A DNA stretch of 64,000 nt from NCBI RefSeq assembly GCF_008039575.1, contig NZ_VDUY01000003.1, forward strand, positions 496,001 to 560,000, given 5' to 3'. Position numbers and translations under genes: made by a program. The DNA is from Zeimonas arvi. Its GTDB lineage: Bacteria > Pseudomonadota > Gammaproteobacteria > Burkholderiales > Burkholderiaceae_E. This document shows positions 1 through 10,190 of the stretch, one piece after another. The notes under the pieces are model-generated. The model made no database searches, had not been told where the DNA came from, and saw nothing but the letters and a program-made list of their open reading frames with translations. Numbering within the stretch: position 1 is the first letter of the stretch; each line of letters starts with the position of its first letter.

Positions 1-1090
1 TCAGCACCGCGCCCGGGTCGGCGTGGCGCGACAGGATCTCGAGCAGCCGCGCCCCGGTGTAGAGCCCGTCGTCGAAGCCATACCAGCGCTCCTTGAAGAA
101 GACGTGGCCGCTCATCTCGCCGGCCAGCGGCGCGCCCGACTCCTTGAGCTTCGCCTTGACCAGGGAGTGGCCGGTGCGCCACATTGTGGGCCGGCCGCCG
201 TGCGCGCGGATGTGCTCGGCGAGCTTTCGGCTGCACTTCACGTCGTAGATGATCTCGGCTCCCGGATTGCGCGAGAGCACATCCTGCGCGAACAGCATCA
301 TCTGCCGGTCGGGCCAGATGATGTTGCCCTCCTTCGTGACCACGCCGAGCCGGTCGCCGTCGCCGTCGAAGGCCAGCCCGATCTCGGCGTCGGTCTCGCG
401 CAGGCAGCGGATCAGGTCCTGCAGGTTCTCGACGTGGGCGGGGTCGGGATGATGATTCGGGAAGTTGCCGTCGACCTCGCAGAAGAGCTCGGTGACCTCG
501 CAGCCCAGCGCGCGGAACAGCTGCGGCGCGAGCGCGCCGGCCACGCCGTTGCCGCAGTCGATCGCGATCTTCATCGGGCGGGCGAGCTTCACGTCGCCCA
601 CGATCCGGTCGAGATAGCGCTGGCCGAGGTCCACGGTGCGGCAGCCGCCCCGCCCGGCCGGTGGGACTTCTTTCAGGCTGCCGGCCGCGATCGCATCGCG
701 CAGCGCGAGGATCGCATCGCCGTAGATCGCCTCGCCGGCCACCACCATCTTCAACCCGTTGTAGTCCGGCGGGTTGTGGCTGCCGGTGACCGCCACGCCG
801 GTGCCGGTGCCGAGTTCGAAAGTGGCGTAGTAGACGACCGGCGTGGGCACCATGCCGATGTCGACCACGCTCACGCCGGCGGCGCGAAAGCCGTCGGCGA
901 GCGCCTGCGAGAGCGCCGGGCCGGAGAGGCGGCCGTCGCGGCCGATGACAGCTTCGGTGGCACCAGCCTGGCGGGCCTTCGTGCCGAGGGCCAGGCCGAT
1001 GGCGCGGACCGCGTCGACGGTGAGGGTGCGGTCGACGATGCCGCGGATGTCGTAGGCTTTGAAGATGGAGGGAGAGATGGGGGTCGGCAT
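1..1090 (-). CDS. manB: Phosphomannomutase/phosphoglucomutase, 3' end cut by window
   Basis: This enzyme interconverts hexose 6-phosphates and 1-phosphates. It supplies mannose-1-phosphate for GDP-sugars and glucose-1-phosphate for dTDP-rhamnose. The frame opens at an ATG at 1090 and stays open to the window edge, so the C-terminus is missing. Visible motifs are the N-terminal KAYDIRG start, the phosphoserine loop TGSHNPP near residue 104 and the metal loop DGDGDR near residue 243. These define the alpha-D-phosphohexomutase family of the AlgC/ManB type. The gene lies downstream of the rml genes, separated from them by a toxin-antitoxin pair. Together with manC, gmd and rmd in this window it completes the route to GDP-D-rhamnose. 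Family assignment is secure; whether the enzyme prefers mannose or glucose phosphate cannot be read from sequence. Confidence 0.93.
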   Translation of the reverse strand, partial: MPTPISPSIFKAYDIRGIVDRTLTVDAVRAIGLALGTKARQAGATEAVIGRDGRLSGPALSQALADGFRAAGVSVVDIGMVPTPVVYYATFELGTGTGVAVTGSHNPPDYNGLKMVVAGEAIYGDAILALRDAIAAGSLKEVPPAGRGGCRTVDLGQRYLDRIVGDVKLARPMKIAIDCGNGVAGALAPQLFRALGCEVTELFCEVDGNFPNHHPDPAHVENLQDLIRCLRETDAEIGLAFDGDGDRLGVVTKEGNIIWPDRQMMLFAQDVLSRNPGAEIIYDVKCSRKLAEHIRAHGGRPTMWRTGHSLVKAKLKESGAPLAGEMSGHVFFKERWYGFDDGLYTGARLLEILSRHADPGAVL

Positions 1091-1160
1091 TACGGCTCTG
1101 TGACCTTATGAAGAGACGGAGGGCAGGCCCGGTTCGATCGCAACGGAACGAATCGGGCGC

Positions 1161-1580
1161 TCAGGAGATGATTCTCACATCCTCGATACGCGAAAAATCC
1201 CGGTCGTACGTGACCAGGCCCCAGGCATCGATCTGGAGCGTAGTGGCGAGTTGCACCGCATCGGGGAGCCTCAGCCGATATCGGGCACGCAGCCGCGCCG
1301 CCTCGACCGCGATCTCCGGAGTCAGCGCCACGACCCGATGCTCGCACAACGCGTTCTCAATCTGCCTGGCCAGGACATCGCGTCCGTGCGCAAACGGGCC
1401 GGTCAGGACTTCTGCCAGGGAGACTGTGGAAATCGCAAGCCGCAGTCGCCCGGACGCACTCGCCTCGAACAGGCCCGCAAACCGGGCGCCGAAACGCTCG
1501 TCGCTTTCGAGGTGATAGATCAGCGGCGCGGTGTCGACGAGAAGCAAGGCTTCGTCCGGCACCGCGTTCCAGTCGATCAC
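1161..1580 (-). CDS. vapC: PIN-domain ribonuclease toxin (VapC-like)
   Basis: This 139-residue PIN-domain protein is probably the RNase toxin of a type II toxin-antitoxin pair. It carries the early acidic motif LLVDTAPLIYHLES, a central acidic cluster around SLAEVLTG, and later acidic residues in LPDAVQLATTL and VTYDRDF, matching the PIN Mg-binding set. I chose a GTG start at 1580 because it overlaps the antitoxin stop (GTGA), the usual translational coupling in such pairs. A longer open frame upstream only runs through the antitoxin gene. The pair separates rmlD from manB inside the O-antigen locus, so it looks like an inserted module. Target RNA unknown. Confidence 0.85.
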   Translation of the reverse strand: MIDWNAVPDEALLLVDTAPLIYHLESDERFGARFAGLFEASASGRLRLAISTVSLAEVLTGPFAHGRDVLARQIENALCEHRVVALTPEIAVEAARLRARYRLRLPDAVQLATTLQIDAWGLVTYDRDFSRIEDVRIIS

Positions 1581-1828
1581 TCGCCCCACTCCCGGCGCAA
1601 GGCATCGACCGTGTGGGCCGGCTCCTCGCCCCACAGCCCGCGCGCGCAACCTTTGAGCGCCAGCAATGCTGCGGGATTTCGTCGAGCGTCTTCGGCCTGT
1701 TCAAGCGGCACCAGGGCGGCATAGGGCCGCCCATGCTTCGTGATCACGGTCGTCTCACCGCGATGCGCAGCGGCGACCAATTCGGGCAGCCGCCGGCGCG
1801 CGGCCTCGATTCCCTGCATGCTCGACAT
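1577..1828 (-). CDS. Phd/YefM-type antitoxin
   Basis: This small antitoxin, about 83 residues, is the partner of the overlapping PIN toxin. The N-terminal half (GIEAARRRLPELV, then a GETTVITKHGRPYAALVP stretch) has the Phd/YefM DNA-binding fold pattern; the C-terminal part would wrap the toxin. Two starts are possible. The ATG at 1828 has a GGAGG six bases upstream and is preferred; an in-frame ATG at 1840 lacks a clear ribosome-binding site. By family analogy it would neutralise the toxin and autorepress the pair. The short AT-rich stretch upstream (around 1855-1880) contrasts with the GC-rich neighbours and may be the promoter-operator. Confidence 0.83.
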   Translation of the reverse strand: MSSMQGIEAARRRLPELVAAAHRGETTVITKHGRPYAALVPLEQAEDARRNPAALLALKGCARGLWGEEPAHTVDALRREWGE

Positions 1829-1876
1829 GCTGGCCTCCATCGGAATGAAACTTTCAAATTGTACATATTGTACAGT

Positions 1877-2776
1877 TTATCTCTGCCCAGCGATCTCCTC
1901 GAGAACCAGCCGCAGCCCCTCCCGCCAGTGCGTCGGAAGAATCCCGAAGCGCTCGCGCAGCCTCGAGCAGTCGAGTCGGGAATTCAGCGGGCGGGCGGCC
2001 GGCGTCGGGTACTCGGCGGACGAGATCGGCGCCAACTCGCGCACCTTCAGCGAATCCGTGCCTGCCAGCGCGCGCCAACCGTCGAAAATTTCCTGCGCGA
2101 AGCCGTGCCAGCTGGTCTCGCCGGCGGCGCACAGGTGCAGGACCCCCGGGGCGAATCGTCCTTGTGCGCGCTCCGCCAGCGCCTGCCGGACGATGTGCGC
2201 GGTGGCGTCGGCGATCAGCCTGGCCGAGGTCGGCGCACCGACCTGGTCGGCCACCACCTTCAGCGACTCATGCTCGGCGCCGAGCCGCAGCATGGTCTTC
2301 ACGAAGTTCGAACCGCGCGAGGCGTAGACCCAGCTGGTGCGCAGCACCAGCCAATCGCTGCCCGCCCGCGCGATCGCCTGCTCGCCCGCGAGCTTGGAGC
2401 GGCCGTAGGCGTTGATCGGCGCCACCGGGGCGTCCTCCCGGCGCGGCGCATCGCCGCTGCCGTCGAAGACGTAGTCGGTCGAGTAGTGGACGAACAAGGC
2501 GCCCGCGCGGCGAGCCGCCGCCGCCAGCGCAGCGGGGGCCGCGCCGTTGATCGTGTCGGCGAGCTCCGGACCCTGCTCGGCGCGGTCGACGGCGGTGTAG
2601 GCCGCGGCATTGACGATCACCTGCGGCGCCACCGACTCGACCAGCGCAGCGAGCGAGGCCGGAGCGGAGAGGTCTGCGCGACGGCGATCGCAGGCCACCA
2701 CCTCGCCGAGTGGCTGGAGGCTGCGGGCGAGTTCCCAGCCGACCTGGCCGGTGGCGCCGGTGAGCAGGATCTTCAT
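1877..2776 (-). CDS. rmlD: dTDP-4-dehydrorhamnose reductase
   Basis: RmlD catalyses the last step of dTDP-L-rhamnose synthesis, the NAD(P)H-dependent reduction of dTDP-6-deoxy-L-lyxo-4-hexulose. The 299-residue frame starts at an ATG (2776) directly before the Rossmann nucleotide loop (LLTGATGQVGWEL, residues 4-16). It has the short-chain dehydrogenase catalytic tyrosine and lysine in YGRSKLAGE and the family motif HYSTDYVFDG. Length fits RmlD. It is the last of rmlB-rmlA-rmlC-rmlD; the gap to rmlC is 34 bases. An upstream extension of the open frame overlaps rmlC and is not used. Confidence 0.96.
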   Translation of the reverse strand: MKILLTGATGQVGWELARSLQPLGEVVACDRRRADLSAPASLAALVESVAPQVIVNAAAYTAVDRAEQGPELADTINGAAPAALAAAARRAGALFVHYSTDYVFDGSGDAPRREDAPVAPINAYGRSKLAGEQAIARAGSDWLVLRTSWVYASRGSNFVKTMLRLGAEHESLKVVADQVGAPTSARLIADATAHIVRQALAERAQGRFAPGVLHLCAAGETSWHGFAQEIFDGWRALAGTDSLKVRELAPISSAEYPTPAARPLNSRLDCSRLRERFGILPTHWREGLRLVLEEIAGQR

Positions 2777-2810
2777 GCCGGTGCGCCCCGGCACACGCGA
2801 GCTGCTTCGA

Positions 2811-3359
2811 TCATGGGTAGACCTCGCACTGCGCGAGCAGCAGCCCCGCAGCGTCCTTTGCCGAAAGCACGGGTTCGATCCCGCCCAGCGGCCATTCGAT
2901 GCCCACCGCCGGGTCATTCCACTGGAGCGAGCGCTCGTGCTCCGGGGCGTAGTAGTCGGTGGCCTTGTAGAGCACGTCGGCCGACTCGGACAGCACCAGG
3001 AAGCCATGGCCGAAGCCGGGGGGCACCCAGAGCTGCCGATGGTTGTCCTCGGTGAGCTCGATCCCGAACCAGCGACCGAACATCGGCGACGATCGCCGAA
3101 GATCGACCGCCACATCGAAGATCGCGCCCCGCACCACTCGCACCAGCCGTCCCTGCGGCTTGCGGATCTGGTAGTGCAGCCCGCGCAGCACACCGCGGAG
3201 CGACCGGGAATGGTTGTCCTGCACGAAGCGAACATCCAGACCCGTGACCCGTGCAAAAGTCCGCTCGTTCCAGCTCTCGAAGAAGAAACCGCGGGCATCG
3301 TCGAACACCCGCGGCTCGATGATCAGAACGCCGGCCAGCGCGGTTTCGATTGCCCTCAT
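2811..3359 (-). CDS. rmlC: dTDP-4-dehydrorhamnose 3,5-epimerase
   Basis: RmlC epimerises C3 and C5 of dTDP-4-keto-6-deoxyglucose in L-rhamnose nucleotide synthesis. The protein has 182 residues, the normal size for this cupin enzyme. Diagnostic motifs are EPRVFDDARGFFFESWNE near the N-terminus, the catalytic histidine region VQDNHSRSLRGVLRGLHYQ, and the WVPPGFGHGFLVLSE segment. The start at 3359 gives the standard N-terminus; a longer upstream frame overlaps rmlA. It sits 20 bases after rmlA and 34 before rmlD, in one operon. Confidence 0.96.
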   Translation of the reverse strand: MRAIETALAGVLIIEPRVFDDARGFFFESWNERTFARVTGLDVRFVQDNHSRSLRGVLRGLHYQIRKPQGRLVRVVRGAIFDVAVDLRRSSPMFGRWFGIELTEDNHRQLWVPPGFGHGFLVLSESADVLYKATDYYAPEHERSLQWNDPAVGIEWPLGGIEPVLSAKDAAGLLLAQCEVYP

Positions 3360-3379
3360 GGCATCGCCTTGCTGCAGGC

Positions 3380-4273
3380 TCACCATATCCGCTCGTCGAG
3401 CAGATGCAGCAGGTACTCGCCGTAACCGCTTTGCATCAACGGACGCGCCAGCGCGCGCAGCTGCGCGTCGTCGATCCAGCCCTGCCGCCAGGCGATCTCC
3501 TCGGGGCAAGCGACCTTCAGGCCTTGCCGCTTCTCGATCGTCTGGATGAACTGCGAGGCCTCGAGGAGCGAATCGTGCGTGCCGGTGTCGAGCCAGGCAT
3601 CGCCACGGCCCAACTTCTGCACGTGAAGCTGTCCATTCTCGAGGTACGCACGATTGACGTCGGTGATCTCCAGCTCGCCCCGGGCAGACGGCCGCAGCCC
3701 GCGGGCAATCTCCACGACCCGAGCATCGTAGAAATAGAGGCCCGTCACCGCGTAGCGACTCTTCGGAGTTCCCGGTTTTTCCTCGATACCGACCGGCAGC
3801 CCCGCCCAATCGAACTCCACGACGCCGTAACGCTGCGGATCCCGGACGGGATAGGCGAAGACCGTCGCCCCGTCGGTTCTGAGTCCGGCCTCGCGCAAGC
3901 GCGCGGCAAGGTCGTGTCCGTAGAAAAGGTTGTCGCCGAGCACCAAGGCCGACGGATCGCTTCCGACGAAATCTGCGCCGACAGCGAAGGCCTGCGCAAT
4001 GCCCCCAGGGGTCGCCTGCGCCGCATAGTCCAGCCGCAGGCCCCACCGTCCTCCGTCCCCGAGCAGACGCTCGAACATCGGCAGGTCCCGCGGCGTCGAG
4101 ATCAGCAGGATCTCGCGAATGCCCGACAGCATCAGCACCGTCAGCGGGTAATACACCATCGGCTTGTCATAGACCGGCAGCAACTGCTTGGACACAGCCA
4201 GCGTGGCCGGATGAAGCCGGGTTCCCGTTCCGCCCGCCAGGATGATTCCCTTCCGGCCAGCCGCCCCGCTCAT
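3380..4273 (-). CDS. rmlA: Glucose-1-phosphate thymidylyltransferase
   Basis: RmlA makes dTDP-glucose from dTTP and glucose-1-phosphate, the first committed step to dTDP-L-rhamnose. The protein has 297 residues, as expected. It carries the nucleotidyltransferase signature [16 protein letters not shown] (residues 8-23) with the following [11 protein letters not shown], the LGDNLFYG metal-binding motif, and EEKPGTPKS. The ATG at 4273 lies eight bases after the rmlB stop, so the two are probably coupled. Specificity for dTTP is inferred from the strong RmlA-type motif set and the rml context. Confidence 0.96.
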   Translation of the reverse strand: MSGAAGRKGIILAGGTGTRLHPATLAVSKQLLPVYDKPMVYYPLTVLMLSGIREILLISTPRDLPMFERLLGDGGRWGLRLDYAAQATPGGIAQAFAVGADFVGSDPSALVLGDNLFYGHDLAARLREAGLRTDGATVFAYPVRDPQRYGVVEFDWAGLPVGIEEKPGTPKSRYAVTGLYFYDARVVEIARGLRPSARGELEITDVNRAYLENGQLHVQKLGRGDAWLDTGTHDSLLEASQFIQTIEKRQGLKVACPEEIAWRQGWIDDAQLRALARPLMQSGYGEYLLHLLDERIW

Positions 4274-4281
4274 GCTGCGCC

Positions 4282-5337
4282 TCACGACGAGTAGCCGGTC
4301 GCGACGCCAGATCGATAGGCGCCGGACAGCACTCCCCGAACCCATTCTTCGTTGTCGAGATACCAGCGCACAGTCCGGGCAAGGCCACTCTCGAAGCTCT
4401 CCCGCGCGCGCCACCCCAGCTCGCGCTGGAGCTTGCCCGCATCGATCGCGTATCGGCGATCGTGGCCCGGCCGGTCCTCGACGAAGGTGAGCAGCCGCTC
4501 GTACCGCCCCGCCCGGTCCGGATGCAACTCGTCGAGCAGCGCACAGACCGCCCGGACGACCTGAAGGTTCGTGCGCTCGCTGCGTCCGCCGATGTTGTAA
4601 GTCTCGCCCGGCCGCCCGCGGACCAGTACCTCGCGAATGGCCGCACAGTGGTCGCCGACATAGAGCCAATCGCGCATGTTGAGGCCGTCGCCATACAGCG
4701 GCACCGGCTTTCCAGCAAGCGCGTTGGCGATCGTCATCGGTATCAGCTTCTCGGGGAACTGGTACGGTCCGTAATTGTTCGAGCAGTTAGTCGTCAGCAC
4801 CGGCAAGCCATAGGTATGGTGCCAGGCGCGCACCAGATGGTCCGAGGCCGCCTTCGAGGCGGCATAGGGATTGTTCGGCGCATAAGACGCCGTCTCCGTG
4901 AAGGGCGGAGCTCCGGGTGCCAGCGATCCGAATACTTCGTCGGTGGAGACATGCAGGAAGCGGAATGCGTCTTGAGCGGAATCAGGCAACATCGACCAGT
5001 AGGCGCGAGCAGCCTCGAGCAACGTGAAAGTACCGTCGATGTTGGTGCGCATGAACGCGGCGGGGCCATGGATCGAGCGGTCGACGTGCGTCTCCGCCGC
5101 GAAGTGGACGATCGCGCGCGGCCTTCGCGCGGCGAGCAAGGAGTCCATCAGGGCGCGGTCGCAGATGTCGCCTTGGACGAACACGTGTCGTTCGTCGTCA
5201 TGTAGCGACACCAGATTCTGCAGGTTGCCAGCGTAGGTCAGCGCGTCGAGGTTGACGACCGGCTCGCCGGTCTCGCGAATCAAGTCGAGGACGAAATTGG
5301 CCCCGATGAAGCCGGCGCCGCCGGTGACGAGGATCAT
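4282..5337 (-). CDS. rmlB: dTDP-glucose 4,6-dehydratase
   Basis: RmlB converts dTDP-glucose to dTDP-4-keto-6-deoxyglucose with bound NAD. The 351-residue protein opens at an ATG (5337) followed at once by the Rossmann loop [12 protein letters not shown]. It has the active-site STDEVFGSL segment, the YxxxK pair in [15 protein letters not shown], and the [14 protein letters not shown] motif characteristic of the enzyme. It is the first gene of the rmlB-A-C-D run and follows two glycosyltransferase genes by about 84 bases. No obvious terminator separates them, so all may share a transcript. Confidence 0.96.
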   Translation of the reverse strand: MILVTGGAGFIGANFVLDLIRETGEPVVNLDALTYAGNLQNLVSLHDDERHVFVQGDICDRALMDSLLAARRPRAIVHFAAETHVDRSIHGPAAFMRTNIDGTFTLLEAARAYWSMLPDSAQDAFRFLHVSTDEVFGSLAPGAPPFTETASYAPNNPYAASKAASDHLVRAWHHTYGLPVLTTNCSNNYGPYQFPEKLIPMTIANALAGKPVPLYGDGLNMRDWLYVGDHCAAIREVLVRGRPGETYNIGGRSERTNLQVVRAVCALLDELHPDRAGRYERLLTFVEDRPGHDRRYAIDAGKLQRELGWRARESFESGLARTVRWYLDNEEWVRGVLSGAYRSGVATGYSS

Positions 5338-5421
5338 CGCTTCCCCCGCTGCAAGTCGTCTCGCGCTGTCGATCTTATCAGTGGATCGACAACGACATCC
5401 CGCAGTGTCGTGCCCCACCGC

Positions 5422-6570
5422 TCATTGGAGACCGGAGGCACCTCGGGCGCCACCCAGTACTTTCTGAAAGAGCGAGAAATACGCGCTCCCAAGTGCGTCT
5501 CTGGAGAACATTTTTTCGTAGCGTGCTCGTGCGGCCAGCCCCATCCGTGCCGCGAGCCGTTCATCCTCGAGAAGGCGGCGCATCACGTCGGCCAGTCTGA
5601 CCGGGGACTCAGGGGGCACGACGAAACCTGTCTCGGAGTCCTGGTTCACGAACGACGTGCCCGTCCCGATCTCACACGAGATCATTGGCCGGCTGTACAT
5701 CGACGCCTCGACCAAGACCATGCCGTAAGCTTCTGAACGCAGGTGAGACGGGAGGACGAGGGCCCGGCAGTGCTGCAGCAGCGAAACCTTCTCTTCATCG
5801 CTCACCTGTCCCGCAAACACGATTCTGGCGCCAGCCGATTGCCGAGCCTGTTCACGGAGCACGTCGCCTTCGGGCCCGGAGCCAGCAATTACGATTTTGG
5901 CCGGCAACTGCTGCGCGGCCTCCAGGAGCGTGCGGAGCCCCTTGTAATAGCGGAGTACGCCGATGAACAGGAAGAATGGCTCATTCCGGTCCAACCGAAG
6001 GCGATCAAGAACGCTGTCGTCGCCATCACGTGGATAAGAGCTTTCGTCGATACCGAGCGGGATCACACGAAGCTTGCCTGCCACCGAAGCATCGGAAAGA
6101 ACGGGACTCGATGACGCGTACGAGGGCGCATTCGCAACGATCGCGCTCATCTCGTGCAACGTCCTCCACATCAGGGGTGTATATGCCGCCCCCAGGACCC
6201 GTTGACGTACGATGTCCGAGATATAGGTCATTACCGAGGGTTTGCGATGCCTGACCACCCGATGCAGCATATCGGCAAACGGCCAGGGAAACAGGTAATG
6301 AACGACGTCGGCCTCCTCGGCAAGGCGCCTGAACGTCGCGAAAGCGTCCAGGCCACCGAGGTCGCAGGAAGCGGGAGCTACCCACGAACGGCTTCGCACG
6401 ACCCTGGCTTCGGGCCGGCGGATCTCGACGGGCCGGGGGTTCGGCGACAGCGTAAAGATCGTGCTTTCCACGCCGAAGGGTTTCGTCGCAAGGCAAATCT
6501 GCCGGATCGCTTCCTGCAGGCCGCCAGGAGGATCGGGGAAGTAAGTCCTGTAAACATGCAGTACCTTCAT
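5422..6570 (-). CDS. Glycosyltransferase, family 4 (GT-B fold)
   Basis: This 382-residue retaining glycosyltransferase probably adds one sugar to the lipid-linked O-antigen at the cytoplasmic face of the inner membrane. The N-terminus (KVLHVYRTYFPDPPGGLQEA) is typical of GT4 acceptor domains. The C-terminal half has the sugar-nucleotide domain pattern FLFIGVLRYYKGLRTLLEA and the acidic motif ending in SEAYGMVLVEASMYSRPMI, corresponding to the E-x7-E catalytic site. The start at 6570 removes a spurious extension into the preceding gene. With rml and gmd/rmd around it, a rhamnosyl or mannosyl donor is likely, but sequence alone does not tell which. Confidence 0.9.
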   Translation of the reverse strand: MKVLHVYRTYFPDPPGGLQEAIRQICLATKPFGVESTIFTLSPNPRPVEIRRPEARVVRSRSWVAPASCDLGGLDAFATFRRLAEEADVVHYLFPWPFADMLHRVVRHRKPSVMTYISDIVRQRVLGAAYTPLMWRTLHEMSAIVANAPSYASSSPVLSDASVAGKLRVIPLGIDESSYPRDGDDSVLDRLRLDRNEPFFLFIGVLRYYKGLRTLLEAAQQLPAKIVIAGSGPEGDVLREQARQSAGARIVFAGQVSDEEKVSLLQHCRALVLPSHLRSEAYGMVLVEASMYSRPMISCEIGTGTSFVNQDSETGFVVPPESPVRLADVMRRLLEDERLAARMGLAARARYEKMFSRDALGSAYFSLFQKVLGGARGASGLQ

Positions 6571-6581
6571 CGGCCATCCAC

Positions 6582-7748
6582 TCAACGCGCAATCGCGCGA
6601 TAGACGGCGGCGGTTTCCTCCGCGCAGCGGCGCCAACTGAACTGGGCCGCGCGCGACAGTCCTCTCTCGCGCGCGCCCTCTCGCCACGCTTCGTCCTCGA
6701 GCCCAGTCGTCAGCATGTCCTTCAGTGCATCGACGTCCTCAGGAGCGCACATCGCCGCCGCGTCGCCGGCCACTTCAGGCAAGGAGGAACTGTCCGAACA
6801 AACGACCGGCACGCCGGAGGCCATCGCCTCCAGCACCGGCAGGCCAAAACCTTCGTACAGCGAAGGAAACGCGAACAGGCGGGCCCCGGCGACGACTTTC
6901 GGCAGATCGTCACCCGCAACGTATCCGAGATACTTGAGCCAACCTTGGCGGCTGCCCTGTTCGATCCGGGAATGAAGCTGGCCGCTTCGCCAACCCTCAT
7001 AGCCGCAGAGCACGAGGGGCCAGCGCCCCCGCAGCGTCTTTGGCAGAGTCCCGTAGGCGTCTAGAAGCGCATCGATGTTCTTGCGAGGCTCGATAGTGCC
7101 TGCAAACAGGCAGTACGAGCCTGCCTGCAAGCCGTGTCTCGAAAGTGTCGGGGCCAGTTCCTCACGCGGATAAGGACGAAACGCCTCTGAACTGGCCAAG
7201 GGCACCGCACGGAGTCGATCCAGCGGCAGCCCGAAGAAATCCGCAACCTCTCGCCTGGTGAACTCCGAATCCGTGATCAGCATGCTGGCCCGCTCGAGAG
7301 CCAGCTCGATCTCACCTCGGATCATGCCGGCGCGGCCAGGAGGATGGCAATCGGCCCAGTTGTAGACCGAGAGATCGTGGATCGTTGCCACGCTCGGACC
7401 GTCGAACTTCGGCAGATAGAACTGCGGACCGTGATAGACGGCGTCTTCGGAGCCGCGCAGCGCTCGCGCCTGCCGCATCGAGAGGAGCGATCGGTGCGCC
7501 CTCACAGCCAGAGTGCTGTTCTGCAGCATGCGTCGCAGTCGCAGCGCAATCCCGGCGCCACGACCGGCGGCCGCGCTGGCTCCCGCTCCCGAATCGCTGG
7601 GCAATCGATCGATGAACCGGCCACCGGAGAACAGTCGGAGGTTGGGAGGGCTGTCGATCAGCGGAAGATTGCGAGCCAACTCCCATGTGTAGCGGCCGAT
7701 TCCGGTAAGCGGAAAGCGCACCGCATCGACCGACAGGATGACCTTCAA
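6582..7748 (-). CDS. Glycosyltransferase, family 4 (GT-B fold)
   Basis: This 388-residue GT4 protein resembles mannosyl- and rhamnosyltransferases of O-antigen loci. It opens with LSVDAVRFPLTGIGRYTWEL, the usual start of this subfamily. Later it has LFAGTIEPRKNIDALLDAYG and the catalytic stretch FPSLYEGFGLPVLEAMASG containing E-x7-E. The start is a TTG at 7748 that overlaps the stop of the preceding rmd gene (TTGA). No ATG fits the conserved N-terminus, and a GAGGG lies six bases before it. The overlap implies translational coupling to rmd, which fits use of GDP-D-rhamnose, but the donor is inferred. Confidence 0.9.
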   Translation of the reverse strand: MKVILSVDAVRFPLTGIGRYTWELARNLPLIDSPPNLRLFSGGRFIDRLPSDSGAGASAAAGRGAGIALRLRRMLQNSTLAVRAHRSLLSMRQARALRGSEDAVYHGPQFYLPKFDGPSVATIHDLSVYNWADCHPPGRAGMIRGEIELALERASMLITDSEFTRREVADFFGLPLDRLRAVPLASSEAFRPYPREELAPTLSRHGLQAGSYCLFAGTIEPRKNIDALLDAYGTLPKTLRGRWPLVLCGYEGWRSGQLHSRIEQGSRQGWLKYLGYVAGDDLPKVVAGARLFAFPSLYEGFGLPVLEAMASGVPVVCSDSSSLPEVAGDAAAMCAPEDVDALKDMLTTGLEDEAWREGARERGLSRAAQFSWRRCAEETAAVYRAIAR

Positions 7749-8632
7749 GCCTCGCCCTCGAGCATCCAGCCCAGCGTCTCTTCCAAGGGCGGCGTCTCCC
7801 AGCCTGGCAAGGTAGCCATCAGGCGAGACGGGTCACCGCAGAGCCGCGTAACCTCGTTGCTTCGAACGAAGGCCGGATTGACCTCGACGCGGATTCGGTG
7901 GCCGGTTATTCCCTCTGCGATCGCAATCACATCCCTCAAGGAATGCGTGCGCCCCGAACAGACGTTGAAGGTCTGACCGATTGGCCTCAGTTCGATCAGC
8001 CGGCGGTAGGCGCGTGCGACCGCTCGAACGTCCGAAAAATCGCGCCACACATCGAGGTTTCCGAGTTCGATCACCTCGGCCCGTCTTCTGAAGTGCGCGA
8101 CGATCTTCGGCAGCAGGAAGTTCTCCGCTTGACCGACCCCGGTGTAGTTGAACGGCCGTACGGTGACGATCGGCAAGCGATCCTTCCACAAGTTGGCCAT
8201 GTACTCCATCGCCAGCTTGCTCACTGCGTAATCGTTCGCAGGGTTCGCCGGCGTGGACTCCGAAAGCATTCCTTCGGTGGCGTTTCCGTAGACATTCGCG
8301 CTGCTCGCCAACAATACGCAGCTGGGCGGACACTCAGCCGAAGCCAGGGCCTCGAGCAGATTGCGGGTGCCGATGAGATTCACGCGATAGAAGGATTCCG
8401 CATCGCCGTGCCCCACGAAGGCGACAGCTGCAAGGTGAACGACAGCATCAGGCTGCGCTTCGGCGACAACCTCTCGAAGGCGCGCCACATCGCCGAGGTC
8501 CGCCCGCCGGTAGAGAGTGTCACCGGCCTCCTCATGCGCACCGATGCCGAACACTTCCCAGCCTGCGGCCTGAAGCTCCGCTGCGACATAGCGGCCGGTG
8601 AACCCCTTGATCCCGGTGATCAGCGCGCGCAT
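7745..8632 (-). CDS. rmd: GDP-6-deoxy-D-mannose (GDP-4-keto) reductase
   Basis: This 295-residue NAD(P)-dependent short-chain dehydrogenase, next to gmd, most likely reduces GDP-4-keto-6-deoxymannose to GDP-D-rhamnose. It has the Rossmann loop ITGIKGFTGRYVAAEL at the N-terminus and the YxxxK pair in NDYAVSKLAMEYMA. Its RPFNYTGVGQ motif is shared with RMD enzymes. There is no sign of the 3,5-epimerase activity of GDP-fucose synthase. An in-frame start at 8668 would overlap gmd by 23 bases; I prefer 8632 because it sits right before the nucleotide loop, though neither has a strong ribosome-binding site. Reductase specificity is inferred from the gmd pairing and motifs. Confidence 0.85.
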   Translation of the reverse strand: MRALITGIKGFTGRYVAAELQAAGWEVFGIGAHEEAGDTLYRRADLGDVARLREVVAEAQPDAVVHLAAVAFVGHGDAESFYRVNLIGTRNLLEALASAECPPSCVLLASSANVYGNATEGMLSESTPANPANDYAVSKLAMEYMANLWKDRLPIVTVRPFNYTGVGQAENFLLPKIVAHFRRRAEVIELGNLDVWRDFSDVRAVARAYRRLIELRPIGQTFNVCSGRTHSLRDVIAIAEGITGHRIRVEVNPAFVRSNEVTRLCGDPSRLMATLPGWETPPLEETLGWMLEGEA

Positions 8633-8645
8633 GCCCGTGCGCCGT

Positions 8646-9746
<1,101 letters not shown>

Positions 9747-9773
9747 TCAAACCGTCGCACACCGGCCGCACGA

Positions 9774-10190
9774 TCAGCCTCTCGCCCGGCCCGCCGCACC
9801 GAAGGCGTAGGTCTTGTGCATCACGAACGCGAGAGCGGGGCCCAATACGATCACCAGAAGCAGCCCGACCAGGTAATGCCATTCCATCCACTCCGCCAAG
9901 CCCGACAGCACGACCGTCAGTCCGAGCGTGGTCAGCGACACCGTCAGGAAGCGCCGGTACAGCGTCAGCGAGGGCGCGACCCGAAAGGTGCACCTGCTAT
10001 TTGCGAAGAACGAGAACACGTTGGCCAGAAAGAAGGCCGCGACGTTCGCTGGGACTGCCCCCGTGAGTCCGCCTTCGACCAGTCCGACGACGACTGCTGA
10101 ATGCACGCCGGTATTCACCACGCCGATCAGCCCGAACAAGACGAACTGCCTGCCGATGAGCGCGGTCCACCATGGCCGTTCACCGCTCAA
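9774..10190 (-). CDS. gtrA: GtrA-family membrane protein (putative undecaprenyl-phosphate-sugar flippase)
   Basis: This small polytopic protein of 138 residues has four predicted membrane helices (around VLFGLIGVVNTGVHSAVVV, VAAFFLANVFSFFANS, a stretch near FLTVSLTTLGLTVVLSG and one in LVGLLLVIVLGPALAF). The QFVLFGLIGVVNT start, NSRCTFRV and HKTYAFG are the GtrA family pattern. GtrA proteins are thought to flip a lipid-linked monosaccharide to the periplasm. The only reasonable start is a TTG at 10190, which overlaps the end of the upstream GtrB-like gene by 11 bases; no ATG exists in frame before the first helix. With the next two genes it makes a gtr-type set. Confidence 0.82.
   Translation of the reverse strand: MSGERPWWTALIGRQFVLFGLIGVVNTGVHSAVVVGLVEGGLTGAVPANVAAFFLANVFSFFANSRCTFRVAPSLTLYRRFLTVSLTTLGLTVVLSGLAEWMEWHYLVGLLLVIVLGPALAFVMHKTYAFGAAGRARG

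Noticed and set aside
23-1111. Long plus-strand open frame antisense to manB
   Set aside because: Its translation is Arg/Ala/Val-rich without any domain pattern, while the opposite strand encodes an intact phosphohexomutase with catalytic motifs. Such antisense frames are expected in very GC-rich DNA.
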